From positions 28,722,423 through 28,786,422 of the forward strand of contig NW_022145597.1 of NCBI RefSeq assembly GCF_000002235.5: a stretch of DNA of 64,000 bases, written 5' to 3'. The stretch is from Strongylocentrotus purpuratus (lineage: Eukaryota; Echinodermata; Echinoidea; Camarodonta; Strongylocentrotidae). The notes under the pieces were generated by a model. That model worked only from the letters and a program-made list of their open reading frames with translations, ran no database searches and had not been told where the DNA came from. Position numbers and translations under genes: made by a program. Shown piece after piece: positions 47,571 through 60,290 of the stretch. The number at the start of each line of letters is the position of its first letter. Within the stretch, counting starts at the first letter, position 1.

Positions 47571-50339
47571 AACTTAGTTCCTGGCCCCGAGTTTTTAGGG
47601 TTAAATTTGTAGACATGGACATTGGCATTAATATATTTGTCGGTAATCGGTGGCCTCTACACCCCCCCCCCTCCCTTCTAACCAATCAGAAGGCCTCCTG
47701 CCGGTGGACATTAATGCGCCAAAATGTGGTTCTCAAATGGCAAAAGAGGGGATAGGAGAAAGGAAGTGCCTATAAATGCGTCTAATTTGGTTCTAAAATT
47801 GCAAATGCTTCTTCCTCAGGGGAGGGGGGGTGCCACAACCCCCTCCCAGACCCACCCCCGCTTGGTCGCTCCGCTCCCTCGCCGCTAAAGCCTCGTTCTG
47901 TCGCTTCATCGTTTTACATAATCACCCCCATGCCATTTTGTGCCCCCCCCCCCGGGAAGATCCTGGATCCGCCGCTGATGCCCATACCCCTTGAGCTTCA
48001 GGGGCTCCACCCCTTGACCCCCGCCGGGGCTTTGCCCCTAGACCCCACTTTGAGAAACGTTCAGCGGGGCCTGCATGTTAGAGTGGGGTGATCCGGATTT
48101 TTTTTTTGTCAGCCCCCCCAAACGTTTTTGCTCATTAACACCACTGGTATTGATAGTAATGCTGCTAATGATAATGTTGATAACAATGATAATAACAATG
48201 ATAATAATAAAAGGGTCTAAATTAAACAGGGTAGCAACATGAGTATTAATGCTGCTCTTACTGCGGGACCTGCAATTTCATTAACCTAGCAATTGCCAGG
48301 TTCAAATTTACAAGTGTGTGGAGGATGACAAATGCAGTGGGGACCTTTTTTTGCGCCGCCCTTTCCTTGAGCACCAGGGGAGGGGGCCCCGTCTCTTAAA
48401 ATAAAATAAAAAATAAAGGAAAATTAACATGTTTTTAATAATAATAAAGATAGATTTATTGAGCGCATAATGAACCGAAGTTTCTCTAAGCGCTTTACAA
48501 AGAAAAAAACAAGCAAGTACAAGTATATTTAAATAGTTACAAATTAAGAACGAAATATAAAAACCTTAAATTAAAGACATGTAGCTAAGAGAATTAGATC
48601 ATTGCGGGCCGCGAGTTAATACAGCTAGATAGCAAATACTTATGACAAATCAATTAGAGTAACATATTCAATTATAACACATAGATTAAATGTAATGTCA
48701 AACATTACAAACGAAACAGCTAAGTTTTAAGAAGGGTTTTTACCTGTTTTTCCCAGGGGGATGGGGCCCACCACTGAACGAACCACTCCCACAACAACGC
48801 CATGCAACCACACTCCGTGCTTCTTGCTGAGCCTCGTTCAAATGAGAGGGGCAAAACCGATAACTGATAATGTGAAGTATTTACACTTTACATTCTGTAT
48901 GTTATAACACAAAGCTCAATGAATATATAACACAGTTGTCAATTGTCGTGTCATATCTGAACGGGAAGGTGTGTGGGGGAGGGAGTGGGTGCGTGTGTGT
49001 GAATGATTGTGTATATGTGTGTGTGGTAGTGGTGTGTGGTTGTGTGTGTGTGTGTGTGCGTGCGTGCATTAATACCCAAATCCCCATTGTCTTGATAAAA
49101 CGTGACATAGGCATCATTTTAGCAACAATGTCTCCTGTTCATCCAAGCGTGACCACATACCACACAACAAATGATCTGGGACTCTGGGATTGTATAATAA
49201 TTTACTGTTCATATATGATTTTAAAAATGATTAGCAATTTTCTAGGTGTAAACTTTTGTTTGACTCACACTGCATATAATTATCTATGTTTCTGTCTTTA
49301 AGCCTTGCATCGCCTTTTCTTTCTCCTTCTGCACATATCTGGTCTCCTCTCTTCTCCTCTGTGTTTTGCTTGCTCTGTCTCTCTCTGTCTCTCTCACTCT
49401 CTCCTCTCCTCCCCATTGTCCACCTCTCTCTATCTCTCCTCTCCTCTCCTCTTCTCTCCATCTCTCTCTCTACCTATCTCTCTCCGTCTCCCTCTTATTC
49501 CACTTACTTCTATCCCTCCACTCTTTCCTCTCTCTCTTTCTCTTTCTCTCTCTCTCTCTCTTTCTCTTTATATTTGATGGATGCGATTAATGGATTCCTT
49601 GCAATTTGATTGTTCAGTTCTTAAACCGTCGAGTAAGACCAACCTTTATGAAAATAAAAAAAAATGCAGCCTAAGACCATGCGACATCGTCGCCAGGCTC
49701 CAGGGGGAAGGCAAAGTTTGCGACGTGACTCTTTCAAGGTTTTATTAAATCGTTTCGGGAAATCACTCCTTGACGGGAGAGATATGACACAAACTTTACA
49801 ATGATAGGGCGCGGCCATAACTTCCCCTTTCTTATTGTAGCGGTTGAAGTCGGATCCCCAATCCGACAAAATCTATTATTTAAGCCAGTTTTTTACCCTC
49901 GTCCTTTCCATTTATGTTTTTGTATTAGATTGTAAAATAGGGGATTATGAATACACATGAGCATTAAGAGACGGATACCTTTAAATAAAAATAGAAGGTC
50001 GTGCATTGAGCAAAGTAGTGACAGTCTTGAAACACATTTTTTGGGTTAGTTTTTAGAAAAAAGAAATGCAACACAATGCAGTATACATTAAAATGATAAA
50101 TACTGGTCAGTCGTTCGGCCTCGTTCGACAGATTGTGGATACGTCCTCAAATTTATCACGTCTGAGTGGTCACGGCATTCAGCCATAGACTGATTTTCTT
50201 GAGAACGAAGTACTTAGAGAGTTTAAGTACTACAACTAGATCACAACTTTACCTGGAGCAGTGCAGGACTTATACCGTTTAGGATAATCTCGTTCTCGAG
50301 CATCGTTGATTTAAAAGAAAGGTACTAAAGGAGACCAAG

Positions 50340-53300
50340 ATGGCAGCATCAGGCCCACTTTATACAGAATAGTACGTATTACATTTAACAATCCAAGCAA
50401 GTAACTTGACTGGTTGTGGGCAAGTCGGAGGTACATTCATGCAGGGAGGTGTTTTCCACCTCCCTGATTCATGTAGTCATTGGCCAATATTCTAGAAAGA
50501 TTTGAACCCTTCGCTGCGTATAGGCATTTTCATTTTAAAAAGAATAGGTTTTTACAAAGGAAGTTAGGAATTAGGAGAATACGGGCTTTTGAGTCTCATT
50601 TTGTGTCCCATTTTTGGTCCAGTTGTTCCACAAGTATCTATGGGATAATTAACGATTTTAATTGGTTGGCAAAAACATTTCCATTTTCGTTGATGTTGGT
50701 CTCGTTCAATCTATAGTGGTAAAACTCAAATTACTATAATCATCAGTTAAATTGAAATATTTGAAGGAGTAAAACTGTTGTATTCCTCCCATTTTACAAT
50801 TTTTTATGTTATTGTATTTTATATTTGTAAAAAGACTTCCAGGTTATATATAGGTAATTAATCTCGTTCCACTCTGTATCTCGCGATTCTTCCATAGTTA
50901 TATATCAAGAAAGTAACAGATAAAATGTAAAAGTGGATAGATAGGGCAAGATTTGTAAACAATGTTTTGATATCACATTATTTTGTTCACTGCAATGAAA
51001 CATACTGTTCTAATGTTTCTTTTAACATTATAAAGTAGAGTAAACATGAAAAAGGATCTACAGCGTTAATGTATGCGCGTGCGTGTGTGCGTGTACGTGT
51101 TTATTTATGTGTGTTCATATGAAACAAGCTGTGTTTTTCCCAGATGATATGGTTTGTTGATTGCCGAAGAACCCCTTTCATATGCAGGTATTATGAATAG
51201 TTTCAGGTTAACTTTTCAGAATGATGGGGATTTGTGTAACTGGACGCTAATTAACACAAATAAAGCTGTAAGTTTTGTCTTTGTATTTAATGGAAACTGT
51301 ACGTCAAATAGCACTAACCATCACAAATGTTTTATCATTTATGATATTGTCCAACGCAAGTCTTAGAACGATATCATGATAACTTCTTCATATCAAATTT
51401 GAAATCAACTGTGTTGAAAACAAGGTGAACGTATAATTTTTAATTGATGGTCTTTGTAACCTCCAAAGACTCAACGTTCTTTTCCGAAGATTCGACTCGC
51501 GTAATTAAAGAGAATTAAGGTTGAGTTCTGGGAAGAGGTGAAAATAATTTGTGAGCATTACTCATTCTTATTATGCAAGTGTGGAAGAACATCAGTTAAG
51601 ACATGTTCCCTGAAAAGCATGGCTCTTCAAATGCCTTCATATTCTAAATATGCATGTAACATCGTAAAAATCGGGGGCCGGCTTTTTACGCCACGTGTTC
51701 GTGTAGTCCCATATACATCTTTCTGTGCAAGTGTTTGTAACTTTACCAAGACTTGGCCACATTTCTTATCATTTTGATGATTCCAGAACCTTACAATACA
51801 CACAAATTCTTATATGCTAGATGATCAACCTTTTCTGGTCGGCTCCACACCGTTTCTTTCACAATGCAATCGCATGACCAGAACTTAACTTCATCTTTAA
51901 ATACTATTGTATTATCTAAATCAGACGCACTCAAGGACAAGCTGTCTCCGTTAATGCAGACGTGATCTGTACAGTTGTTTTTACACTATTCCACGAGGGA
52001 AAGACGAAAAGTTGAAATCCCTTTCCTTATTTCAATTCCATACGAGGACATCGATTCAGCATTGTTAAGCTTATATTGATGCAAGAAGGCTTATGTGATT
52101 TTTGTTCCTTATGGCCCGGTCCCACTGGCCGACGGACACAAAACGTATGCATAAAGGACACAGCGGACGAGCAAAATTTCGAGGGTGGTTCCATCCGTTT
52201 TCATCCGCTCCAGAAATGGACAAAATTTGCGAAAATTTGCGAAAACAGAACGGAAAATAACGGACGTGGGTAGTATGTAGCGGGGATGTTAAACGGATGT
52301 TCATCGGAAGCCTAGCGGATAAAAGCGGATGGAAGTGGATGACAGCTTTGAATACTTTATATACGAGATGTATACGCTTACATCCTTTCTATTTCCGTGC
52401 TACTAACGATGTATAGACGTTCCATGTACCTTATCTTTCCTCCCTCTTTCCGTTTTCAACTGCAGCGGATGTGAGTTGCGAGGATGCCCAGAGGATACAG
52501 AGAGGATGCAGCGGACGCTTAACGGATGATAACGGACATAGAACGTTTGTTGCTCGTATTTGTCGCGGATTTACATCGTACACGGCGGAAGTTCATCCGT
52601 TCTAAAAGTTTTGTGCAGCTCAAAACTTTTTGCGCGGATGAAATCACAGTGGACGGATGCCCGATGGATAGAGCGTATGAAACACGTATGCAATGAGTAC
52701 ACAACGGATGCATAGCGTTTTCCAACGGATGGCAAGATTTTTTTACGTTTTACATCCTCTTTGCATCCGTAAGTGCAGTGGGACCGGGCCTTTAAGGCCA
52801 AGAAGGGCGTAACATAAAAGCACTTCGATATTTATACTCGTGTTATACTCCTGACGACGAACCAGTCAGTCAGTAGTCAGTCTACATGGATTTCTCCATT
52901 TTTAATGCTCACAAGACACTCACACATTTTTTTTTCTCACTTACGACTCACACACACACACACACACACACGCTCACACACATACACACACACAAACATT
53001 TGTTGTGAAACTATATAACCTATCTTTGGTAAAGGACACTGAGATATTTGCCTATGCAGCCTATCTAGTATCTCATTTATCTTCTACAATAATTTAAAGA
53101 TTTACAGACTGTCCATCTGTAAATCGTGAAACTTTGCATTTTCCAACACACAAAGCCGTATCCTTTTTTAAGTTTTTACTTTACGCTTCTTTTTTCCCTT
53201 TTTTTTTAAATGTCCGGGATGTCGCCCTCTTGAAATAATTTGGCGTTTCCCCTATATAATATCCCCCTGATAGCTGCCCCTGCAAAGAAAGTTAGTGCTT

Positions 53301-56300
53301 TGTACATGATTTTGAACCATGATTAATTCGACTATCTGTTCAACGACACATCTAGTTATGTAATTATTCCTACGACTATTATTTCTCTTTTTATTTACAG
53401 CCGTATAGTTCTTCCTCATGTATCTCTTGATGAGGTAGGTATAATATCGAATATTTTGTTTAAGGTAAAACCAAATAAAGGAAGATCATTCATATTATTT
53501 TCTATTTCAACTTTACACCTCAACAGATAAGTGCTGATAATTGATACATAGACTTAGAAAATCTGATTTCTGAAGACTCGTAGAAGTACACTGAGATAAT
53601 ATAAACTCTATAAAATTAAAACAAAAAAGAACAAAACAAAACAAGGCAAGCTATATTCAGCCAAGGTGTGAGCTTTAGAAGCCTAGATGGCTATTAAAAA
53701 TCCTTCATGTTCTTGAAATTACAAACGACAGTTAATAGTTTTATATTGATTATTTTTATCCCCATCATCTTTCCGTCGCCTGACTGGCATATATTTCGAG
53801 TGGAAGAATTATGTCTGGGCGTGAGGGAGTGTTAATCGTACTACGGTTAGCAAAGTTATTGTTTACACAAAATCTCTTCTGATTTCACTTTGTTTGTTTT
53901 TCTTTTCAACTTTTCACAAAGGTCCAAATCGGGCTACTGTACACTTTATGTAAGAACTCCCTCGCAGAGACGGGCGGTCAAGAAGGGGTGAAGATTGTAA
54001 CAAATGAGCCGCGCACATTCGATACTGGAGAAAAAGGCCGATATTACTACAAAATACTTTACTTAGCATCGTAAGTTTTTTTTTTTGGAAGGAAGCTATG
54101 GACTAAAAAATCTTACAACTATCTCGTCTGAAATATACACATTGTAAACAAGTGGAAATTGAAATATCCAAATCTTTCAGACTATTCCTAATACTACAAT
54201 TTCACGTCACTTGATCCATAGCCCTTCTTCCCAAAAATAGCAATCGGGAAGTTCTGGCATCCACGTATCAGAGATATTTTTGTGGCCAGTTAAATCGTAG
54301 AAACACATTCGGAAATTTGATTACTTGTGACCAATCACAAAATTGTTTTTATTGTTATCGAAATTGGTATTTTGTAGATAAATTGCCATAAATATTACTT
54401 GTACATACAATATATAAACACAAAACATAATCAGTTTTCTTTGGTATTTAAAAATGTTTAGAACTGATTTTTAAAGTAACATATGCCATGTTAAATATAG
54501 CAAATTGAACCCAGGGGGGCGTTTCATAAAGCTGTTCGTAAAGTTACGTATGACTTTACGAACGACTTGAATATAAAGTGTGACTATATTTCCAATAACC
54601 TCATTAGATTATGGCAAAAAATATACTTTGTATGAAAAATGTTTGTTACAATAAGAATGATCAGTGGCGGATCCAGGGGGGGGCCGGGGGCGCCCCCCCC
54701 CCCCCTGGGGAAAAAAAGAAGGACAAAAAAAAAAGGAAAACAAAAAAGAAGGAAAAATAAAACAAGGAAAAAAAAGGGGAAAAGTGTTACTTCCCCCCAA
54801 GTCACTGAACGAAATATCTGACGACGAAATTTTCCAATTTCCGGGGCAAAAAAGAAAAAATGTGGAGAGAAATTAGGGAAAGAAAAAAAAAGAGAAAGAA
54901 GAAAGGTAGGGGAGATCAGGTGCGATTTTTCCGCCAACAAAGTGTAGATCCGGGGGGGGGGGCGGGGCACTGGCGTCTTGATCGGGGAGGGGGTTTATTT
55001 CTGATTCCATAACCGTTACGGTGGTTTACACATAATGCTAAAATTACATAATTTTCTGAGATTTGTCCTCATTTTTGAGTAAATTATACATTTTTATGCG
55101 TTTGTTCCTAAATTCCTAAATTTACAGCCAGGCAAGAAATATGCTTCTTGAGGTGCCTACAAGTCAGGGCCCGCGGAACGGCGGGGATCGGGAGCTTCCA
55201 ACTCCCCCTCCCCCCCCCCCCACACACACACACACACACACTTTTTTTGACAAAGTATATTAAAGAGAAATAGAAAGAAAAAGAGCAAGAAAGAAAGAAT
55301 AGTTAACTGCCAGTGTCACAACAAAATAACGTATCAAAAAATGCTCATCTGACCGTAATTAAACGCCTAAAACCCCTGAGCTTCCGGGGCAGGAAGGGAG
55401 GGGGGGGGGCGAATTCAGACAAGAATTAAGAGCCGAGAATGGTAATACAAATCGTCTTCTTTCTCTAATGATTTAATGAAACGTAAAAGCTTCCGTGCTC
55501 TGCTCGGGAGGGAGGAACCAAATTCAAACGAGGATTAAGAGTCGAGAACGGTACCATAAATCGGTTTCTTTCTCTAATGGTTTAATGAAACGTAAAAGCT
55601 TCGGCGCTTCGCGTGGGAGGGGGGGGGGGGGTAAACTGAATTCAGACGAGGATTATTGTCGAGAACGGTACAACGAATCGTCCTCTTTGTCTAATAATTT
55701 AATGAAACGTCAAAGCTTCGGCACTTTGCGGAGGAGGGAGGGGGAAATCGTCCCCTCCCTGCACCCCCCCCCCCAACTACGTCAATGCAGGTCACCATTA
55801 CGTACCGATATTTGGGTAGCATAATTTCAAAATTTGGGCCCCCCTAAGAAATCCTTGATCCGCGCCTGGTGTAGGGCCTCTCAAGCGTTGGGAGCCCCAA
55901 AAGTTTGATGGTAAAATTTGACTCAAATTGTATCATAATGTGAAAGAGGATCTAATTTAAGACATATTTCTGCGAAGGTTATCAAAACAAATGCGTTTAA
56001 AGTCGAATATTCATGAAAGAATACAAAATTTGATTTTTCTGCGTACAACAGAAAACCCAAATTATTATCTTAATATCAGGGTGGACTTCCCCACTCTGTA
56101 TTCAATAATGAGCAGAAGAGTGTAATCTATTCCTTTTTCCATTAGACCATTTTTCTTCAACATGTCTCTGCAACAATTTGTTTATATTCTCTCAGCAAAA
56201 CAAACCAAAATTTCAAATATATACAGGGCTTTACATATCTATAGGTTTTTTTTGTTAACAAAACTTTAAAAAGTTACGCAAAACGTTGTTTGAATATAAA

Positions 56301-58118
56301 GCTAAAATCTGACCGAACGTTGCCTGCCCCAGATATCGATTTGCACAATCATGGATTGTATGTACTAATTCCAATCATGTTTTCAGTCCGATGGATTGAT
56401 TATACTCCTTAGCATATAAAACAAGCTACAATAAACACACCGTTTGGAATAGTAGAATTGTAAGCAGTTAACCTTAGGTTCTTGATTAGTGCACGGCAAT
56501 CAAATCTTTCTGATTATCATAATAATTAAAACACAATATGGAATAGAATCGTAAACAGGTAACCTTAGCTTCTTGATTATGTGCATAACGATACAAACTT
56601 CATGATAATAATATAACTAAAAACACCTATTTTACAATCTTTTTAGGTGCTCTCCAAAAAAAAGATTAGAGATAAATGAGGTAAAAGTAATATAGTTGTA
56701 CAGGTTAATGCACGGAGAAATTCAAGTCCATGGAATTGAAAGAGTGTATAAGCAGGCTAAGGTAATGAGAGTCTTATGGAAAGCATATTATCTAAGTACT
56801 CTAAAATGCAAAGACTCTCCGGAGTCATACATTTTGCACAATAGAAATTTTAGTTATTTTGTTGGAAATTGTTGGACACCAGTGGTGGATCTAGGGGGGG
56901 GGGGGGGGCCTGAGCGAATTATCGGCAGGCACGATTTTCAATTTTCGGGAGCAAAAAAATAAATAAATTATTGCTCAATACCCCCCTCCCCCCCAACCCC
57001 TCCCCCACTATGCGAATTATCGGCCGGCTGTTTCGCCGATAAATATTTTCTCACGAATTGGGCCCCCTCCACTGCCGCCGGCTTGATCCGCCCCTGAGAA
57101 TGTTAATCTACATCTGCACAGTTCAACTTTAGTTGATGCAGTTAAAACATGGTTGAGCATCCTATTTGGCTTTTCATATGTAAGTCGTTCGTAAAGTCAT
57201 GCTTAACTTTACTTTGGCTTTTCATATATAAGTCGTTCGTAAAGTCATGCGTAACTTTACGATTTGACCATCGTAGTAGAAAACTAACTTTACGAACGGC
57301 TTTATGAAACACCTACAATCAGACACAACTTCGGAAAACTGCGTATGGTGAATTTTCGTGCCCTCATCGTTCACTGCATGGCGATGTGTTCAAAAGGCAT
57401 GTAATTTGTAAAAAATGCTGTGGATATATTTATTTTATGTTTGCCTTTCGGAAGGATCTTGAAACGAGTAATCCTTCATGGATTTTGAAGATAATTGAAC
57501 CAAATCGCTGTTATACAAACAATTATATCGACACTAGGTTGACTTCGAGAGATTTCCCCCATGCTTTTTGTACACACTGTCTCGCATTTAACGTTGTGCA
57601 CGCAATATTTACTGAGCTAGCTGCTTTCAAAGTATTTGCCTGTACTCGGTGTTTTCCGTGGCTGTCTGACTGTCCTATGTTGGGTTCCGTTCGCTCCACT
57701 TATTTGCATGGTTTATGTTGTCCTTTATTTTCTTCACTCATTCCAATGGTTAACCTAGAGAATGCAAGCTTACATTATTTATAAGGCTAATTTGTTTACA
57801 TTTTACCTTGAAACAAATTGTTTTTTCAGGTGACTGTTATTCTTTAGACATGACCATTTCGTTTTCTGTCTTGATTTCATTCCAGAAAAGTTCCTACGTT
57901 TATAAGGTGGAACGCACCGAGAGGCTCTTTGGAAATCCACGTCGAAACGGAGAACGCTCATCCTAAAATTCACACATCTTATACTGTAATTAATACTACG
58001 TTTGAAGTTTAAACGAAGTGTTATCCTGTTAAATGTGTTACAGATGAGCGTGTGATCTCCATACATATTTTTTTCGTCACATACGGCAAGCTTTCCAGTA
58101 ACGGGGGCACCCCCAAAA

Positions 58119-58159
<41 letters not shown>

Positions 58160-60247
58160 CAGTAAATACATGAGGTTATAAGATCCTCCTAGTCACTAAT
58201 TTGCTAGAATAAACTTTCTTTCCAACAAGGTTTTTCTTCATACACAAGAAAATAGTTTGCTTAGATATTACTTTGAGGCAAATCCTTGATCACATAAATA
58301 TCTGGGCTGCTCTTTACATTGTATAGATGAGAACAGGCGCGTACGCAGGGGGGGGGGGGGGGGTTAAACCCCCCTCTTCATTTTTGTAGTGTGTATGTTT
58401 TGGAGGAAAACCACTCCCTTCGTTTTTTCGTTTTTCTTAAAAAAAAAAAAAAAAATGCTAATGGGTGACTTAAAAAAGGTGACCTTATACCCCCCCCCCC
58501 CCCCCAACGCAACGGAGTGTTAATCGGTCAAATTTGGAAATTTCGGGACCAAAAAAAAAATATTTAAAAATGTGTTCTTTTTTGCAACCCGACAAAATGT
58601 CCACAAAAATCGTAACATCTTCTTACGAATGACTTGAGAATGCCGTCAGTTATCCGTACGACCAGGGCTCAAATTAATTTTTTTGTCCACGGGGGCTCTT
58701 CCTAAAAAAAGAGCCCCTGTGAGCCTTCTCACGGGGGCTCTTTTAGTACTGACGGGGGCTCTTTTTTGTACAAATATCCATTAAATTGGTACCTATGAAA
58801 CTCCTCTATTATTTGCTATTTCATCATTATCACTTTAATCAGCATTTTCCCTCTTACAAATTTACAAGCTACATAGCTGTTACTGACTTTCATCACGTGA
58901 TGACATTCTTTCGATTTTTTTCCCGTTCTGCACATTATTTCCTCCTCATTATTCGGAGCAACCTTTACATTCTTTCTTTATTGAGCCGCGTAGCGGCGAG
59001 GCGATTTTGTGTGTGTGCTATTTTGGACAGGCGCGGATCCACGGGCCGATTCTACCGCCCCCCCCCCCCCCAGCCTCCAAAACCGGTAAAAAAAAATAGG
59101 ATAGTAACGTAAATTTTACCTTAAAAAATTAAATAAAAAACGCCCCCCCGGTCTGCCAGTGACACAAATGCGGCATCAAAATATTTGTGCTTCTCTGACC
59201 GCCCCCCCCCCCCCTAGCCTCCAAAACCGGTAAAAAAAATAGGATAGTAACGTAAATTTTACCTTAAAAATTAAATAAAAAACGCCCCCCCCCGGTCTGC
59301 CAGTGACACAAATGCGGCATCAAAATATTTGTGCTTCTCTGACCGTAATAAAATGCCTAAAACCCCTGACCCCCCCCCCCCCCCACACCAATTTACGCTC
59401 GCTACCCTCTACCTGATCGTAAATACTTTAGCCCCCCACTTTGATAAACGGTTTGATAAACCGCGGGGCCTGTGTATATAATATATACGCATACAACACT
59501 GATCTTTATGATATCTTTAGCGTGACATATCTTCTTCTCCCCTTGCAAACGAGAAAGAAAACAAGGTCATTAAAAGGGATTAAGCGACAAATAATGATTG
59601 TGATTCAAATTGATGCGAATATTTGTTTGAATAAGCACTGCTATTCACCCGAATCTTCTTTGTAAAAACAACTTTTACAAGTCTCAGCCATGCTTTCTGA
59701 GTTGAGACGTTCCATTCAATGTAAAATACTCATTAAAGAATACACTTCTCCTAATCTGAAAGTGATCTTACGACACAGTGGCAGATTTGCATGGCTGAGA
59801 TTGTAAAAGTCGTTTTTACAAAGAAGATTCTGGTGAAAAGCATTGCTTATTCAAAAAAATCCTTTCATCAATTTGAATCACAATGATTATTTGTCGCATG
59901 ATCCTTTTATTGAATAACCTGTTTTCTTTTTTGTTTGCAGGGGGAGGAGAAGCTATGTCACGTTAAGAAATCATAAAGATCAGTTGTTTTATGCGTATAT
60001 ACATATGATACCAGAACAAAATGTTGATTATCAGAATGTCATTTTGGAATACCTCTTTACAAATACCACATTGTCTTTAGCCCGTATTAGTATTAGTATG
60101 AGCCAATATAAAGCTATTATTCTTTATTCAGTTCAGTATAATGCTTTTCCTCAAAAATAGTTTCGCTATTTTTTTAGGGTTGAGACGCTAAAAAATGGTT
60201 TCAAATGTACATTACACAAACCCTGAACCATCGCAAAATGATGGTGG

Positions 60248-60290
<43 letters not shown>

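Larger units (their letters stand above)
44152..50339. other. Divergent spacer between sulfotransferase-like and PITP genes
   Basis: Both genes start here and read outward, so their promoters lie within these 6.2 kb, but no TATA box or CpG island is clear. Contents: inverted repeats at about 44851-45098; a (TTTA)n tract (45209-45235); GA tracts (45455-45830); the ~110-bp satellite array (46556-47570); G/C-run repeats with GATCCGCC ends (47820-48130); a sequence-family end with AAGCGCTTTACAAAG (48440-48500); a GT tract (48990-49065); and CT tracts (49370-49570). Nothing coding is supported. Confidence 0.5.

Noticed and set aside
57386-57784. 132-residue Cys-rich frame in PITP intron 3
   Set aside because: No recognised domain or regular Cys spacing, and its borders do not give in-phase splice sites with the PITP exons. 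Possibly chance.
58042-58100. Separate PITP exon starting after the acceptor-like GTGTTACAG
   Set aside because: It would need exon 4 to end in phase 1 and no such donor is visible. Left as an unresolved continuation of exon 4.
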